This document shows positions 34,486 to 46,479 of a stretch of DNA of 64,000 nt, in pieces (the first letter of the stretch is position 1; each line of letters begins with the position of its first letter). The notes beneath the pieces were generated by a model. It was not told the DNA's origin, made no database searches, and worked only from the letters and a program-made list of their open reading frames with translations. The DNA comes from Pohlia nutans (Eukaryota; Streptophyta; Bryopsida; Bryales; Mniaceae), in assembly GCA_022496805.1 (NCBI GenBank), contig CM040099.1, forward strand, positions 436,501-500,500. Direction: 5' to 3'. Position numbers and translations under genes: made by a program.

Positions 34486-37400
34486 AACACTGAATTAGGA
34501 ATTTTTGCACTTGGCCAAGTGCATTGTCCGATGGCCACAATGGTGCAAAATTTGCACTATTTTGAAATTTTGCTCCGGTCCCTAAAATTATATATATTTT
34601 CATTTTCAAAAGAGCAACAAGACATTCACTCATATCAAATTTGCCATGTATTAAAAGAAAATCAAACATAATGTGCAATATTTTTTATTACTATCCAATA
34701 GAAAATCAAAACAAAACACTTCATTTCATATATAAATGAAGGCACGCACTACAAAGTAAAAAGATATTGCACTATCATACTATACCAAAGGGTTCCGCCT
34801 AGCATAATTTCCCAATCTGTACTACCGCTCCATTTTCGGCCTCAATCCACCATTCGTGTTCTTTCCATTGGTTGAGAGTCTTAAGTGCTATAACTGTATA
34901 AAGAAAACAAATCAGCACACAATTAATACATGAACTCCTTCAATTATATTGAAAATTGACATTCATTCAAGATTAATAGAATAAATGGGGAAAACATAAA
35001 CAGAACAAATTATCACATTCTGTATCACAATTATCACACTCTATAATTTTCATCTTACTACAATGGGGTTTATGATCAATTGGCCCATAATGTATGTTCA
35101 ATAGGCAAAATCTGCTAAATTTAACAATTTATGACTCTAAATCTCTGAACTCAACATGAAGGCCTTAAACCTCTAAAGGCCCTAATGAGGATTTTGTCTT
35201 TGCAATTACGGAAATCTACAACAAATAGGAGCATTTATGGCAAAATATACTAAATTAAGCATCTTATGACTATAAATTTGGAAAATCAATACGAAACCTG
35301 GGTGCCCATGACCTCTAGAAACCCTAACAAATTATTTTTCTTTTAAATTGCGGAAATCTAGAAATCAAATTTGAACAATTTTGGCAAAATTTTCTAAATT
35401 TAGAAACTTGAGACTTTAACATTTGGAACCCATCATGAAATTCGGCTGCATTTAACCTCAAGGGACCCTAACGAGTTTTTTGTCTTTTGAATTGCGGAAA
35501 ATTACATCAAATTTGACCATTTATAACACAATTTTCTAAATTTAGAAAAATGTGACTTTAAATTTGGGAACCCAACATGAAATTAAGGTGCCCCTAACCT
35601 CAAAGAGTCCTATCAATTTTTTCTTTTGAGTTGGGCAAATCTTCATCAAATTTGAGAAGTTATAACAAAATTTTCTAAATTTAGCAATTTTTCATTACAA
35701 ATCTTAAAACCCAACATGAAATTTGGATTCCCCTAATCTTTACGAGTCCTAACAAATTTTTTGTCTATCAAATTTTTCAAATTTACATCAAATTTGATAA
35801 GTTGTGGCAAAATTTGCTAAATTTAGAAATGTACTGCTATAAATTTCGGAACCCACCATGAAATTTGGATTCCTTTAACCTCTACGAGTTCTAGCAAATT
35901 TTTTGTCTTTTTAATTTTGCAAATTTACATTAGATTTGAGAAATTATGAAAAAAAATTGCTAAATTTAACAACTTTTATTTATAAATCTTAAAACCCAAC
36001 ATGAAATTTGGGCGCTCCTAACCTTTAGGGGCCCTAACAAATTTTTTGATTAAAATTTAAGCAATTCATGAGAAAATTGAACTAAATATGCTAAATTTAG
36101 CAGTTGATGCCTAATTGTGGGATCCAAATGTGATGTTCAAAATGCAATTGTACATAACTACGTGCATTTAAAAATAAAATAAAATGATTCGAGGTGAAAA
36201 CAATACGAAATTCTAAAATTAATGCCTGCCTTTAATATTTGTTATTCGTAATGATGTTATGCGTAATGATGTTCGCTCTAACCTCGTTGGGTTTAAATTT
36301 TTCCTTCTAGTTGAATTAATCGTTCTTCAAAATTGATAAAATGTGTCTTTTACAACGCTTTAGAGCTGAAACCCCTAAAATTCCAATATACTTTGAAGAA
36401 AAGATTTTTCTATCAAAATTCTTTTTATGTAAGTTCAAGAAGCATGCCATCATTACTTTGTTGTTCATCACTATTATTTACATTTTTTACTAAACAATTC
36501 ATACTATTCTAAGATGTTTTGTAATTACTAAGATTTTCTTTTTTAAATACTTTGGAAAACCAAATAAAATTTGTCTTTATATGACTATTTATGTGAAATT
36601 CAAGGTAAATTGGTTAAACAATGCCTTACATGAGAAAAATACTAGAAAACTATAATATGAAGAATTGATAAGGTTTGACCACGTAATCATAGTGAAGACA
36701 TTTAATCCCCAAATGCATGAGGGATATTACCAAAACATAGATGTGTTATAATATATACCTTCCATATGTTTGATGAAGTTTGGTACAATAGATAAAACGT
36801 AGGGCATCATCTCTACAAAGTACCTGTACGGTCAAACCTCCAAAAATAAATTTTAATATTTTTTTTAAAGAATTTTAATGCATTAACCTTTGAAAATTTG
36901 TATAAACTGTAATTTTGATTTTTAGAGTTTAAAATTTAGCCTAATTGGTTAAAATTGGTTTATCTATTGTAAACTTCTATCTATTAATTGGTTAAAATTG
37001 GTTTATCTATTTTATATTGCACTTCAATTGGAAGAGATTGACAACAAACGTTTGCAGAATGACCTTGATGCATATTAATAAGTTTAGTACGGTGTATGAG
37101 ATGCATGGTATAATGAGCTGCATTAGGTAGCAGCAATAGCCGTATAGTATAGCGCAACGTGTATTATTTGGTTCATTGTGTATGGGTGATTTGAATGACT
37201 TGATATTTAGGTAGAAAATGTTCATAACTTTGTATTCATTTTGACTACCTCCCTTAATACATTGTTTTGGAATAAATGAAGTACCACTACAACATTTTAA
37301 AATGCATGTGTGACCAAATTTGCATGATTGGAGTAAGTTGAAATCTCCAAATTCCTACTTCAACACTTCTAAATTCCCGGCCCGTAAAACCTACGAGTAC

Positions 37401-37502
37401 CAAAAGTTTACCCTCCTACAATTTCAAACAGGTCGATTTCTGTTCGACGCGCAAGAAGTGCATTGTCACATGGCCAAGTGCAAAAATTCCTAATTCAGTG
37501 TT
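34486..37502. mobile_element. 3.0-kb non-coding element with ~30-bp terminal inverted repeats
   Basis: AACACTGAATTAGGAATTTT and the next bases through TTGCACTTGGCC at 34486-34516 are matched by the reverse complement at 37472-37502. The next few bases on each side (AAGTGCATTGTC) are also shared, in rearranged order. Target duplication is unclear (A-rich flanks). The interior is AT-rich, has a 142-bp tandem repeat and no convincing gene. Confidence 0.6.
35085..36110. repeat. Degenerate ~142-bp tandem repeat, about seven copies
   Basis: Units marked by CAAAATTTTCTAAATTTAG, AACCCAACATGAAATTTGG and CCCTAACAAATTTTTTGTC recur near 35241, 35385, 35528, 35666, 35808 and 35950 (spacing 138-144 bp). 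Well diverged, non-coding. Confidence 0.8.
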
Positions 37503-37724
37503 AAAAGCTATCAACGTAGATAGCAACTACAAATTTCATCTACAAAATGGATGAAAACGGTTCCCAAAGCACTTTCTGTTGTGTCTTCTTCGTTGAGTCC
37601 TTGCCAGCGTTCCAGGGCTAAAGGGTCATGGTGACAGTTAATATTTTAACACGTTATATATAGAAAGAATTTGATTAAAATTAGTTATGAAGTACTATTG
37701 AATTACATATAAACCCCAAACATA

Positions 37725-37812
37725 TATATTACTATAAAATCTTATGATGAATATTACTATAAGATCCTATGATGAATAAAACTAAAAAATCTTATGATGA
37801 ATATTACTTCTG
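37725..37812. repeat. Short tandem repeat, ~35-bp unit
   Basis: ATATTACTATAAAATCTTAT and GATGAATA phrases repeat three to four times. Confidence 0.6.
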
Positions 37813-38014
37813 ATAAATGATTAATGAAAGAATCTGAATCATTTGGTTCATTTGTGAGCTCAAGTCATTGCAATCAAATTATTTTAGAATTTATGAAAAT
37901 AAAAAAACTAAAGTCGGTGTTAATCGAATGTGTTAGAAAAATAATAAGTCAAACTCTACAATGGAATTACTTCACATTTTCACACGAGTTTCTATACCAA
38001 ATGAATGTAAATAT

Positions 38015-39250
38015 ATCTCTAGCTGAAACAACTGTAGAATATGCCTTTCACGATGTACTACCATCATCCAAATGATATTACGCATGTGAATTATATTATA
38101 AACTGCCATACAAATATATCTCTAGCTGAAACAACTAGAGAATATGCATTTCATGATGTACTACCATCATCCAAATGATATTACGCATGTGAATTATATT
38201 AGATACTGCCATATAAATATATCTCGAGGTGAAACAACTATAGAATATGCCTTTCACGATGTACTACCATCATCCAAATGATATTACGCATGTGAATTAT
38301 ATTATAAACTTCCATATAAATATATCTCTAGCTGAAACAACTATAGAATATGCATTTCATGATGTACTACCATCATCCAAATGATATTACGCATGTGAAT
38401 TATATTAGATACTGCCAAATAAATATATCTCTAGCTGAAACAACTATAGAATATGCATTTCATGATGTACTACCATCATCCAAATGATATAACACATGTG
38501 AATTATATTATAAACTGCCATATAAATATATCTCGAGGTGAAACAACTATAGAATATGCCTTTCACGATGTACTACCATCATCCAAATGATATTACGCTT
38601 GTGATTTATACTAGATACTACGATAAAAATATATCTCTATCTAAAACAACTCTGGAATATGCCTTCACGATGTACTACCATCATCCAAATGATATAACGC
38701 ATGTGTTTTATATTAGATACTGCCATATAAATATATCTCTAGCTGAAACAACTATAGAATATGCATTTCATGATGTACTACCATCATCCAAATGATATTA
38801 CGCACGTGTTTTATATTAGATACTGCCATATGAATATATCTCTAGCTCAAACAACTATAGAATATGCCTTTCATGATGTACTACTATCATCCAAATGATA
38901 TTACGCTTGTGATTTATATTAGATACTACGATAAAAATATATCTCTATCTAAAACAACTTTGGAATATGCCTTCACGATGTACTACCATCATCCAAATGA
39001 TATAACGCATGTGTTTTATATTAGACACTGCCATATAAATATATCTCTAGTTGAAACAACTATAGAATATGCATTTCATGATGTACTACCATCATCCAAA
39101 TGATATTACGCACGTGTTTTATATTAGATACTGCCATATGAATATATCACTAGCTCAAACAACTATAGAATATGCCTTTCAGGATGTACTACCATCATCC
39201 AAATGATATTACGCATGTGTTTTATATTAGATACTGCCATATAAATATAT
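38015..39250. repeat. Second 103-bp satellite, twelve monomers
   Basis: Monomers start (ATGCCTTTCACGATGTACTA-like) at 38041, 38144, 38247, 38350, 38453, 38556, 38659, 38761, 38864, 38967, 39069 and 39172. A three-monomer, 308-bp unit is repeated from 38556. The core (ATGCCTTTCACGATGT, CTACCATCATCCAAATG, ATGTGTTTTATATTAG) is shared with the satellite at 1-8463, whereas the AAATATATCTCTAGCTGAAA half is different. Confidence 0.92.
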
Positions 39251-39267
39251 TCGGAGCTCAAATAAGC

Positions 39268-39375
39268 CGTAAACCTTGAACCCTAAACCCTAAACCCTAA
39301 ACACTAAACCCTAAACCCTAAACCCGAAGCCCGAAACCTGAACCCTGAACTTGAACCCTGAACCTTGAAGCTCGA
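39268..39375 (-). repeat. Degenerate CCCTAAA telomere-type tract
   Basis: AACCCTAAACCCTAAACCCT and degenerate continuations (CCTGAACCCTGAA). C-rich strand on plus, the opposite orientation to 32040-32195. Confidence 0.8.
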
Positions 39376-40440
39376 AATCAAGATAGCACATTTTAAGTTT
39401 GAGTACTCCCATGAAGAGTGTGGAAACATAAATATATTTGTATTGGAAGAATATTAGGTAGAAGTTATTGTTATTCAATACAAATTTAGTGTTCCTATGG
39501 AATTTCAATATGTAAATAATGTATACGTTGTACTTATATTACGTGGTACGTGAGTCTAATAGATCATGCCCTGAAGTGGCTAGAGGTGTAACAGATTTTG
39601 ACCTGTCGTACTTCTTGGTCCTTCTTAGAGAGTGACGGAGGTATAGTAGTGGACCAGCATGATGACATGGTAACTCCTACAAAAGTAGGGGGGACAGAAC
39701 AAAAGGAGCTACATCATGATATGGAAACTACTGTTAGAAAGTACAGATGGACAGCAGCATCATGATATGTATGTTGGAGTCGAATTCAAATTTGAAGGGC
39801 TCGATCTTGTTTCCCCCTTCTGAATTGGCGGGGATTCTCCGTTTGAATTCTCTGCTGGACCACCATCTCTGGATCATTCAAGTGAATTCAGAGTAGCCTC
39901 TCAATTCATAGTTTCATTAGCGCGTTTGAGAGCTCTTTCCTGCAACATTGCATGTCATTGGCGGTCTGAAGGGTTGAGGGGGCGGACAAGGGATTGAGGT
40001 GGCGGAGCAGGCTTTGAGGAGGCGGAGGAAGCACCGGACGAGGTGTTTAAAGCGGTCGAATACAATCACAGGGAGCACAGGTATTTCGGTCTATCCTTGG
40101 AAGATCTTTTGCCAATTGGGTCTGTCCGCATGAGCAGCGTCCCAGGTTCTATCTCCCATTTATGTTACATGTGCTGATCGGGACGTTCAAGTGCGGGGTT
40201 TATACCCCTATTGTACGGTCTGGCCACTTCCTTCGTCGCACCGAGTAGAATTCTTCATGCAGTTCTTCGCGGGTTATGTAGAATTTGCAGAGTTAGAGTG
40301 GAATTTGTAGTTCAGAATGTGTCTTGCATGTTGGTCGAATGTAATGCATGTATGTGATGACGTCTTCTTTGGGTGATTGTGCAGTACGGACAGTAATTGT
40401 GCTGTACGGACCGGTGTGGCGAAGTGGAGGCTGCTATCAG
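39376..40440. other. Upstream region of the plus-strand gene, no gene called
   Basis: Mixed-composition DNA. GGCGGA-rich text at 39960-40030 and direct repeats of CATCATGATATG near 39710-39770. It probably includes promoter sequence for the gene at 40894, but no core element was clear. Confidence 0.4.
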
Positions 40441-40470
40441 GACCCAACTAACCCGAGTGGCGACTGGAGT

Positions 40471-40872
40471 ATCGGGAGATCCCCCGATGATTATGCGGCA
40501 GGAGTGCTCTCCCCGACTCTGGGATTGTACAGTTGGATGAGTTCAGCACTGAGCCTGAGCAGTGGATATCTCACATCGAGAGATCCCACGATATTATAGA
40601 ATTCGGAGCAGTATCTATAGGCTGCGTCGTAAACCGTGGTCCCTGCAGGGGTTGTAAGGCCGCTTGAGGTATCGGGAGATCTCCCGATGTATATGTGGCT
40701 GGAGTGCTCACTCTAAGTCTCGGACTGTAGAGTTGGAGGTGTTCAACAGTGCGCCTACTCGCTTGATATCTAACATCGTGAGATCCCTCGATCTTATAGA
40801 ATTTGGACCACTTTCAGGGATTAGGTACAAGAGTGGTCCCTGAACGGGCTGGACATCGGGAGATCTCCCGAT
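40471..40872. repeat. ~200-bp duplication with five palindromes
   Basis: Palindromes at 40471, 40574, 40671, 40774 and 40853, alternating a GGGAGATC form and a degenerate CATCGWGAGATCC form. The text between (GGAGTGCTCWCYCYRA, TTATAGAATT) is duplicated. The last palindrome ends about 20 bp before the gene's ATG. Confidence 0.8.
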
Positions 40873-40893
40873 ACTCATTTGGATCTTTTTAGA

Positions 40894-43800
40894 ATGGACT
40901 CTGGCAGTGACGGTGATGGTCCCCAGATGCCGTTTATGGGACCATCCAGTTACGACTTCTCTCAGCAATCAACTGCTTGCTCAGATGAGCTTCGACCCGG
41001 GCAATCTGTGAAGCTTGTCGTCCCCCGTTTTGGAGATGTTGGATTCGGATCTGTTGTCGAGGTTCATCCTTTTGGGCAGTGGCTTGGAGTTAGCATTCCA
41101 CCTGGCTCTGCGGAATTTATTCTTGTGCGACCATCAAGCATCGTGTCGGACGCAGAGAACCTCTTCCTCGAACCTCGCCAGAGAGGCTGCAGCGTTTTGA
41201 GGGATGCTTTGAATCGAACAGTCCTCTGGACTGCTGGTGATGCGATGGCATTGTTGCAGGATCCTCCCATGGACGATGTTGAATACGTTCGTCCAGAATC
41301 CTGGATTGGACTTGAAGTTCAGCGGCTGGACCTTGTGGGTGTGGTTTTAGCCTCGGAGAGAGTGTTCTGCTCTGAACCAGAGGAGTATTTTCGAGACGGA
41401 AGATTGGGCGAGGGATACATTGGAGTGACGATCCTCGATGTCTTTGTCGGGGACACTGATGCCATAATGAGTAATGAGCGTTGGTTGATATCTGAATGCA
41501 AATTCCCAAACGGCCCTTCTCTTCGGTCAACAGTCGACCACTTCTCCCGCATCCCTAGGGATGTAGATCCGCAAGAGCACCTTGGAGGCAGACGGAAGGC
41601 ACCTTACCGGTTTATAGTGCGGAGACCGAAAGCGTATGAGAAACTTCCGCAGTACATTACAAAGACAGCGGATGCTGAAGTGAGGAAGGTTAGCTCCGAG
41701 AGGTGCTGCTCGAAGCATTGCTGTCAGACATTTCTATAGGGGCTCACACTAATAGTCCGTCAGAAATTCTATTCGAAATCCTTCGAGGAAAGGCGGGAAT
41801 ATGGGATTGCTGCGGGTGGACAGATGCATTCAGTCGATGGCGACCGTAGGAGGAAGTACTTGACGCTGCATGGTTTGGAAGTTTGCGCAACTGCGTGGTA
41901 TCTTATTCACGGAGTTCCAAAGTCGACTTTTCATAGCTATGTCCAAAGATATAACGAAGGGGTTCTCTCAACAGCGCATGGAAACAAGGGCTACAAGCGA
42001 CCGCGGATTGGAACAGTTCAAGTCATGGGTACTATTGCTGCTATTGTCGAGGAGAATGCAGATCAGATGCCCCACCAAATGCGAGGAATCGGACATGGAA
42101 GAGTGGACACTTTGAAATATCTTCCTGCAGGCAACAACTGGAAGCGAGTGATGGCCGATGCCAATGAGGTACGAGTCATTGTTTCGCGTATCAGTTGCAT
42201 CGGGAGATCTCCCGATAGATGTTACTCTCGTATTGACAGTCACTTCTCTGTCTTACAGTATCGTTGCACTCTACCTACGTCATGCAATATATAACTCTCT
42301 TTTCCGTCTACGGTGGTTTCTCATAATTTGTCGAGTAATACTTGGAGATTGTTCGTTTGCGTTCGTCGCTTTCTTTGCCTCACAACTGATAGGACGTTCC
42401 GGTGCATTGCAGACAAATGTTTCATTAGGTCTGCCTATAGTGAGCCAGTCTACAATTAGTAGGATTAGAAAGGACCTCTTCAGCAATATCGCAATCAAGC
42501 CTGTTGGAAGCTCTTTTGCGAAATGCTCAACTTGTGACGAGCTTCAAGAATTCATTCTGAAGTCACCTAACGGAAGTCCGGAATATGTTGAATTCGTGAA
42601 GCAACGGGAGGAGCACCTTGCTCACCAACAATCTTGTCGTCGTCTGTATGGTGCATGGCGCGAAGAATCAAAGCGCAATCCCAGTGAGATTCTGTGCATT
42701 ATTCATGACAAGATGGATACTGCAAAAACCGCCCTTCCGCGGATGCGGGTTACAACAAAGGCTACTCAAGGTTTGGGCCAACTTCCTATGAACGTAACAG
42801 GTATGGTTTCACATGGGCACGGGGATGGCGCCTATGCACATTATTGTCCTCAGTGTTGGCCAGGAGATTCTAATGCCACAATATCATCGTTGGCAAGGCT
42901 GTTCCGTCGACTGGAAGGCCCCTCAATTCGGGAGTCTGGGGAACTATTTGAGTACCCGCCTCAGAACTCTCTGTTCGAGGCATTGTTGAGGGGGAAGTCT
43001 AGGTGCCTTGATATTTTACCGCGTACTGAAGGTATTGATCTCCAACGGTCTAAACCTTTACCGAGGAAGTTATACCTTCAATTGGATAACTCCGCCAAAG
43101 ATAACAAGAACAAGTATCTCATGGCGTTTCTGTCCTTGCTGACTGCACGGGGTGTTTTCAAGGAAATTCAGGCTGGATTTCTATTAGTTGGTCATATGCA
43201 TAAAGATATTGATGCTTATTTTAGCCATTTGTCAAAGGCATTGAAAAGCAAGAATACGTTTGTTCTTGCGGACCTAATGAAGGCCTTCATGCAGTCCCAA
43301 GAGTTGTCATTCATGCCCGAGTTTATTCAAGAGGTTGCAGACTTCAAGTCTTTCATTCATGGCTATCAAAGCAGTGGTGCAGCTCGCCTTATTGGACTTG
43401 GAGAGATGCACCTCTTCAAGTTCTATGTGGACGATGATGGTTGGCCGGTTATGAGGTACAAGAAATCAGCCGTCGATGCACAATGGCTACCCCTCAACAG
43501 ACCCCCTATTTGATTGTGGGCTGCAAACATGGATGGTGGCCCAAAACTTCCTCAGGGCTCACCAAAGCCGGTTCCATTCAAGCCTATGTGGGGAAGTGAG
43601 GTTCCTAAATCTACTGGGAATCAAGTGAAGGCGAGAGAGATCGCTACCAAAGCTACTGAAAACAAGAAATTCATGAAGTTGGGACTCCAAAAGTATATTG
43701 AGTACTGGAGAAATGGAATGGCCAAATGCGAGGGATTTGCAGCAGCATTTGGGCCTTACGTTGACTACTGGACTCGTTTGTTGTCTGAGCTTGATAAGCC

Positions 43801-44350
43801 TCTGCCAGTGACACCTCCTGAATTGTTGGAGGGTTTCTGGCCACGCCATGATTGGAGGGTCCTTCAAGACAAAGTAACGCGCCCAAGATGTTTACCCTTC
43901 TTACTCGAGGATGTGACTCCTGAGGATGAGGAACCAGAGCCGTATTGTGGCCCAGCAAACGAAGCTCCACAGATTCCTTTCAATCCTTGGCGTGACATTC
44001 GGCCTGGCAGCTGGGTTCTTTTGAGACCTGAAGATCCACTCATTTGTCATGTATGGCAAGGAAGAGCAGCGAGTACTGTATGCAGAGAGGAAGGAGATGT
44101 AAACCTTGGGAAATTTCTAATTCAGTTTTGGGAACCCAATAGCGCGGAGAGAGACCTTGTATTGAAATACCGTAATTGTTGGTCTGCAAAGTGGGTAGTA
44201 GAGAGGCGCGCTCCGGAGTGGGTCAGTGTTGATGCAGTGGTGTATGCAAATTGGTCGAAAATCATGGATCCGAGGAGTAGAACCATTCCTAAGAAAGCCA
44301 TGGAATCTGCGTTAGCAAACTTAGAGAGAGCTAACTTATTAGATCCATGA
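40894..44350 (+). pseudogene. DUF7869-like, DDE-transposase-like gene with two nonsense codons
   Basis: ATG at 40894; exon 1 to 42168, intron 42169-42412 (with a palindrome at 42198), exon 2 42413-44350, phases matching; about 1070 codons in one frame. TAG at 41737 and TGA at 43511 interrupt it, with sensible protein text before and after each. Landmarks: Cys cluster CCSKHCCQTF (~270); helix-turn-helix-like HGVPKSTFHSY; zinc-like KCSTCDE and HYCPQCW; possible catalytic acids in IIHDKMDTAK (~523), LQLDNSAKDNKN (~649) and GHMHKDIDAYFS (~689). The middle part matches what I know as plant DUF7869. I infer a transposase for the surrounding element, now broken unless the stops are bypassed. Confidence 0.7.
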
Positions 44351-46370
44351 TCTTCTATGCCACTTAGGTACGACATCGGGAGATCCCTCGATGATTACGT
44401 CTGAGTTTCCTGTCTTGCTGATCTTCTGTTAATGACATCGAAGTCATCCATGCCTTAACGATTCTTAGTCTTCCGTGTAATATCTGCCTCCCTCATGTCA
44501 ATAATATTTGTTTCTGTATGGGTTTCGAATCTGCTTCCCAATCTAATATGTCGGTCATGTTTGATATTGGGGGCATCCCGTGACAAATACTTTTGAGCCC
44601 ATATGCCTTCTACTCTTTCGTATGTCGCTCGCCATGTGATATCTCGTTCATGTTTGATATCGCAGGATCCCCCGATGAATACTTCTGAGCCCACATCTCT
44701 TCTAATCTTTTGTATTACCCTAAACCGAACGTACGTATATCTCGGTCAAGTTTGCTTTCGGGGATCCCGTGTCTGCAAAGTGGGTAGTAGAGAAGCGCGC
44801 TCCGGAGTGGGTCAGTGTTGATGCAGTGGTGTATGCAACTTGGTCGAAAATCATGGATCCGAGGAGTAGAACCATTCCTAAGAAAGCCATGGAATCTGCT
44901 TTAGCAAACTTATAGAGAGCTAACTTATTTGATCCATGATCTTCTATGCCGCTTAGGTACGACATCGGGAGATCCCTCGATGAATACGTCTGAGTTTCCT
45001 GTCTTGCTGATCTTCTGTTAATGACATCGAAGTCATCCATGGCTGAACGATTCTAAGTCTTCCGTGTAATATCTACCTTCCTCATGTCAATGATATTTGT
45101 TTCTGTATGGGTTTCAAATCTGCTTCCCAATCTAATATGGCGGTCATGTTTGATATTGGGGGCATCCCGTGACAAATACTTCTGAGCCCACATGCCTTCT
45201 ACTTTTTTGTATGTCGCTCGCCATGTGATATCTCGTTCAAGTTTGATATCGCAGGATCCTCCGATGAATACTTTTGAGCCCACATCTCTTCTAATCTTTT
45301 GTATTACCCTAAACCGAACGTACGTATATCTCGGTCAAGTTTGCTTTCGGGGATCCCGTGTCTGCAAAGTGGGTAGTAGAGAAGCGCGCTCCGGAGTGGG
45401 TCAGTGTTGATGCAGTGGTGTATGCAACTTGGTCGAAAATCATGCCACTTAGGTACGACATCGAGAGATCCCTCGATGATTACGTCTGAGTTTCCTGTCT
45501 TGGTGATCTTCTGTTAATGACATCGAAGTCATCCATGGCTGAACGATTCTTAGTCTTCCGTGTAATATCTACCTTCCTCATGTCAATGATATTTGTTTCT
45601 GTATGGGTTTCGAATATGCTTCCCAATCTAATATGGCGGTCATGTTTGATATTGGGGGCATCCCGTGACAAATACTTCTGAGCCCACATGCCTTCTACTT
45701 TTTTGTATGTCGCTCGCCATGTGATATCTCGTTCAAGTTTGATATCGCAGGATCCTCCGATGAATACTTTTGAGCCCACATCTCTTCTAATCTTTTGTAT
45801 TACCCTAAACCGAACGTACGTATATCTCGGTCAAGTTTGCTTTCGGGGATCCCGTGTCTGCAAAGTGGGTAGTAGAGAAGCGCGCTCCGGAGTGGGTCAG
45901 TGTTGATGCAGTGGTGTATGCAACTTGGTCGAAAATCATGCCACTTAGGTACGACATCGAGAGATCCCTCGATGATTACGTCTGAGTTTCCTGTCTTGGT
46001 GATCTTCTGTTAATGACATCGAAGTCATCCATGGCTGAACGATTCTTAGTCTTCCGTGTAATATCTACCTTCCTCATGTCAATGATATTTGTTTCTGTAT
46101 GGGTTTCGAATATGCTTCCCAATCTAATATGGCGGTCATGTTTGATATTGGGGGCATCCCGTGACAAATACTTTTGAGCCCACATGCCTTCTACTCTTTT
46201 GTATGTCGCTCGCCATGTGATATCTCGTTCAAGTTTGATATCGCGGGATCCCCCGATGAATACTTCTGAGCCCACATCTCTTCTAATCTTTTGTATTACC
46301 CTAAACCCAATGTACGTATATCTCGGTCAAGTTTGCTGTCGGGGGATCCCGTGATGAATACTTTGGAGCC
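44183..46370. repeat. Tandem copies of the DDE-like gene's 3' end plus palindrome-bearing tail
   Basis: The coding phrase TCTGCAAAGTGGGTAGTAGA (encoding part of the C-terminus) occurs at 44183 in the gene and again at 44772, 45361 and 45857: units of 589, 589 and 496 bp, the last lacking about 93 bp. Each unit carries degenerate palindromes (e.g. 44384) and an inner ~115-bp repeat (GTTTGATATCGCRGGATCCC, AATACTTYTGAGCCCA). The second and third units are almost identical. Confidence 0.9.
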
Positions 46371-46453
46371 CAAATGACTTCTGTTCTTTTTACGTCAATG
46401 CTCTAAATTTATCATGCACATAATAGGAGATTTCTTATTTCTGGACTCTGGAC

Positions 46454-46479
46454 AGTCCAGAAATAGTTAAATATAGCAT
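46454..46479 (-). repeat. Right terminal inverted repeat of the giant element
   Basis: Reverse complement of 23066-23091 with one mismatch; TTAT follows at 46480-46483. A hairpin TTTCTGGACT / AGTCCAGAAA overlaps its inner end. Confidence 0.6.

Larger units (their letters stand above)
23066..46479. mobile_element. Candidate giant (23.4-kb) gene-carrying DNA transposon
   Basis: The two limits carry inward-facing inverted repeats of 26 bp with one mismatch (ATGCYATATTTAACTATTTC and six more bases). Immediately outside both is TTAT, a possible 4-bp target duplication. Just inside each repeat is a CTGGACT...AGTCCAG hairpin. A distinctive ~20-bp palindrome is found only between these limits, from 23201 to about 46350. 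Contents: a minus-strand gene block (23.5-32.4 kb) and a plus-strand DDE-like gene (40.9-44.4 kb) transcribed outward from a repeat-rich centre. Alternative: a pair of unrelated small repeats that happen to face each other. No superfamily is assigned. Confidence 0.45.

Noticed and set aside
37007..37225. 72-residue minus-strand ORF in the AT-rich element
   Set aside because: No recognisable motif, in a non-coding repeat context.
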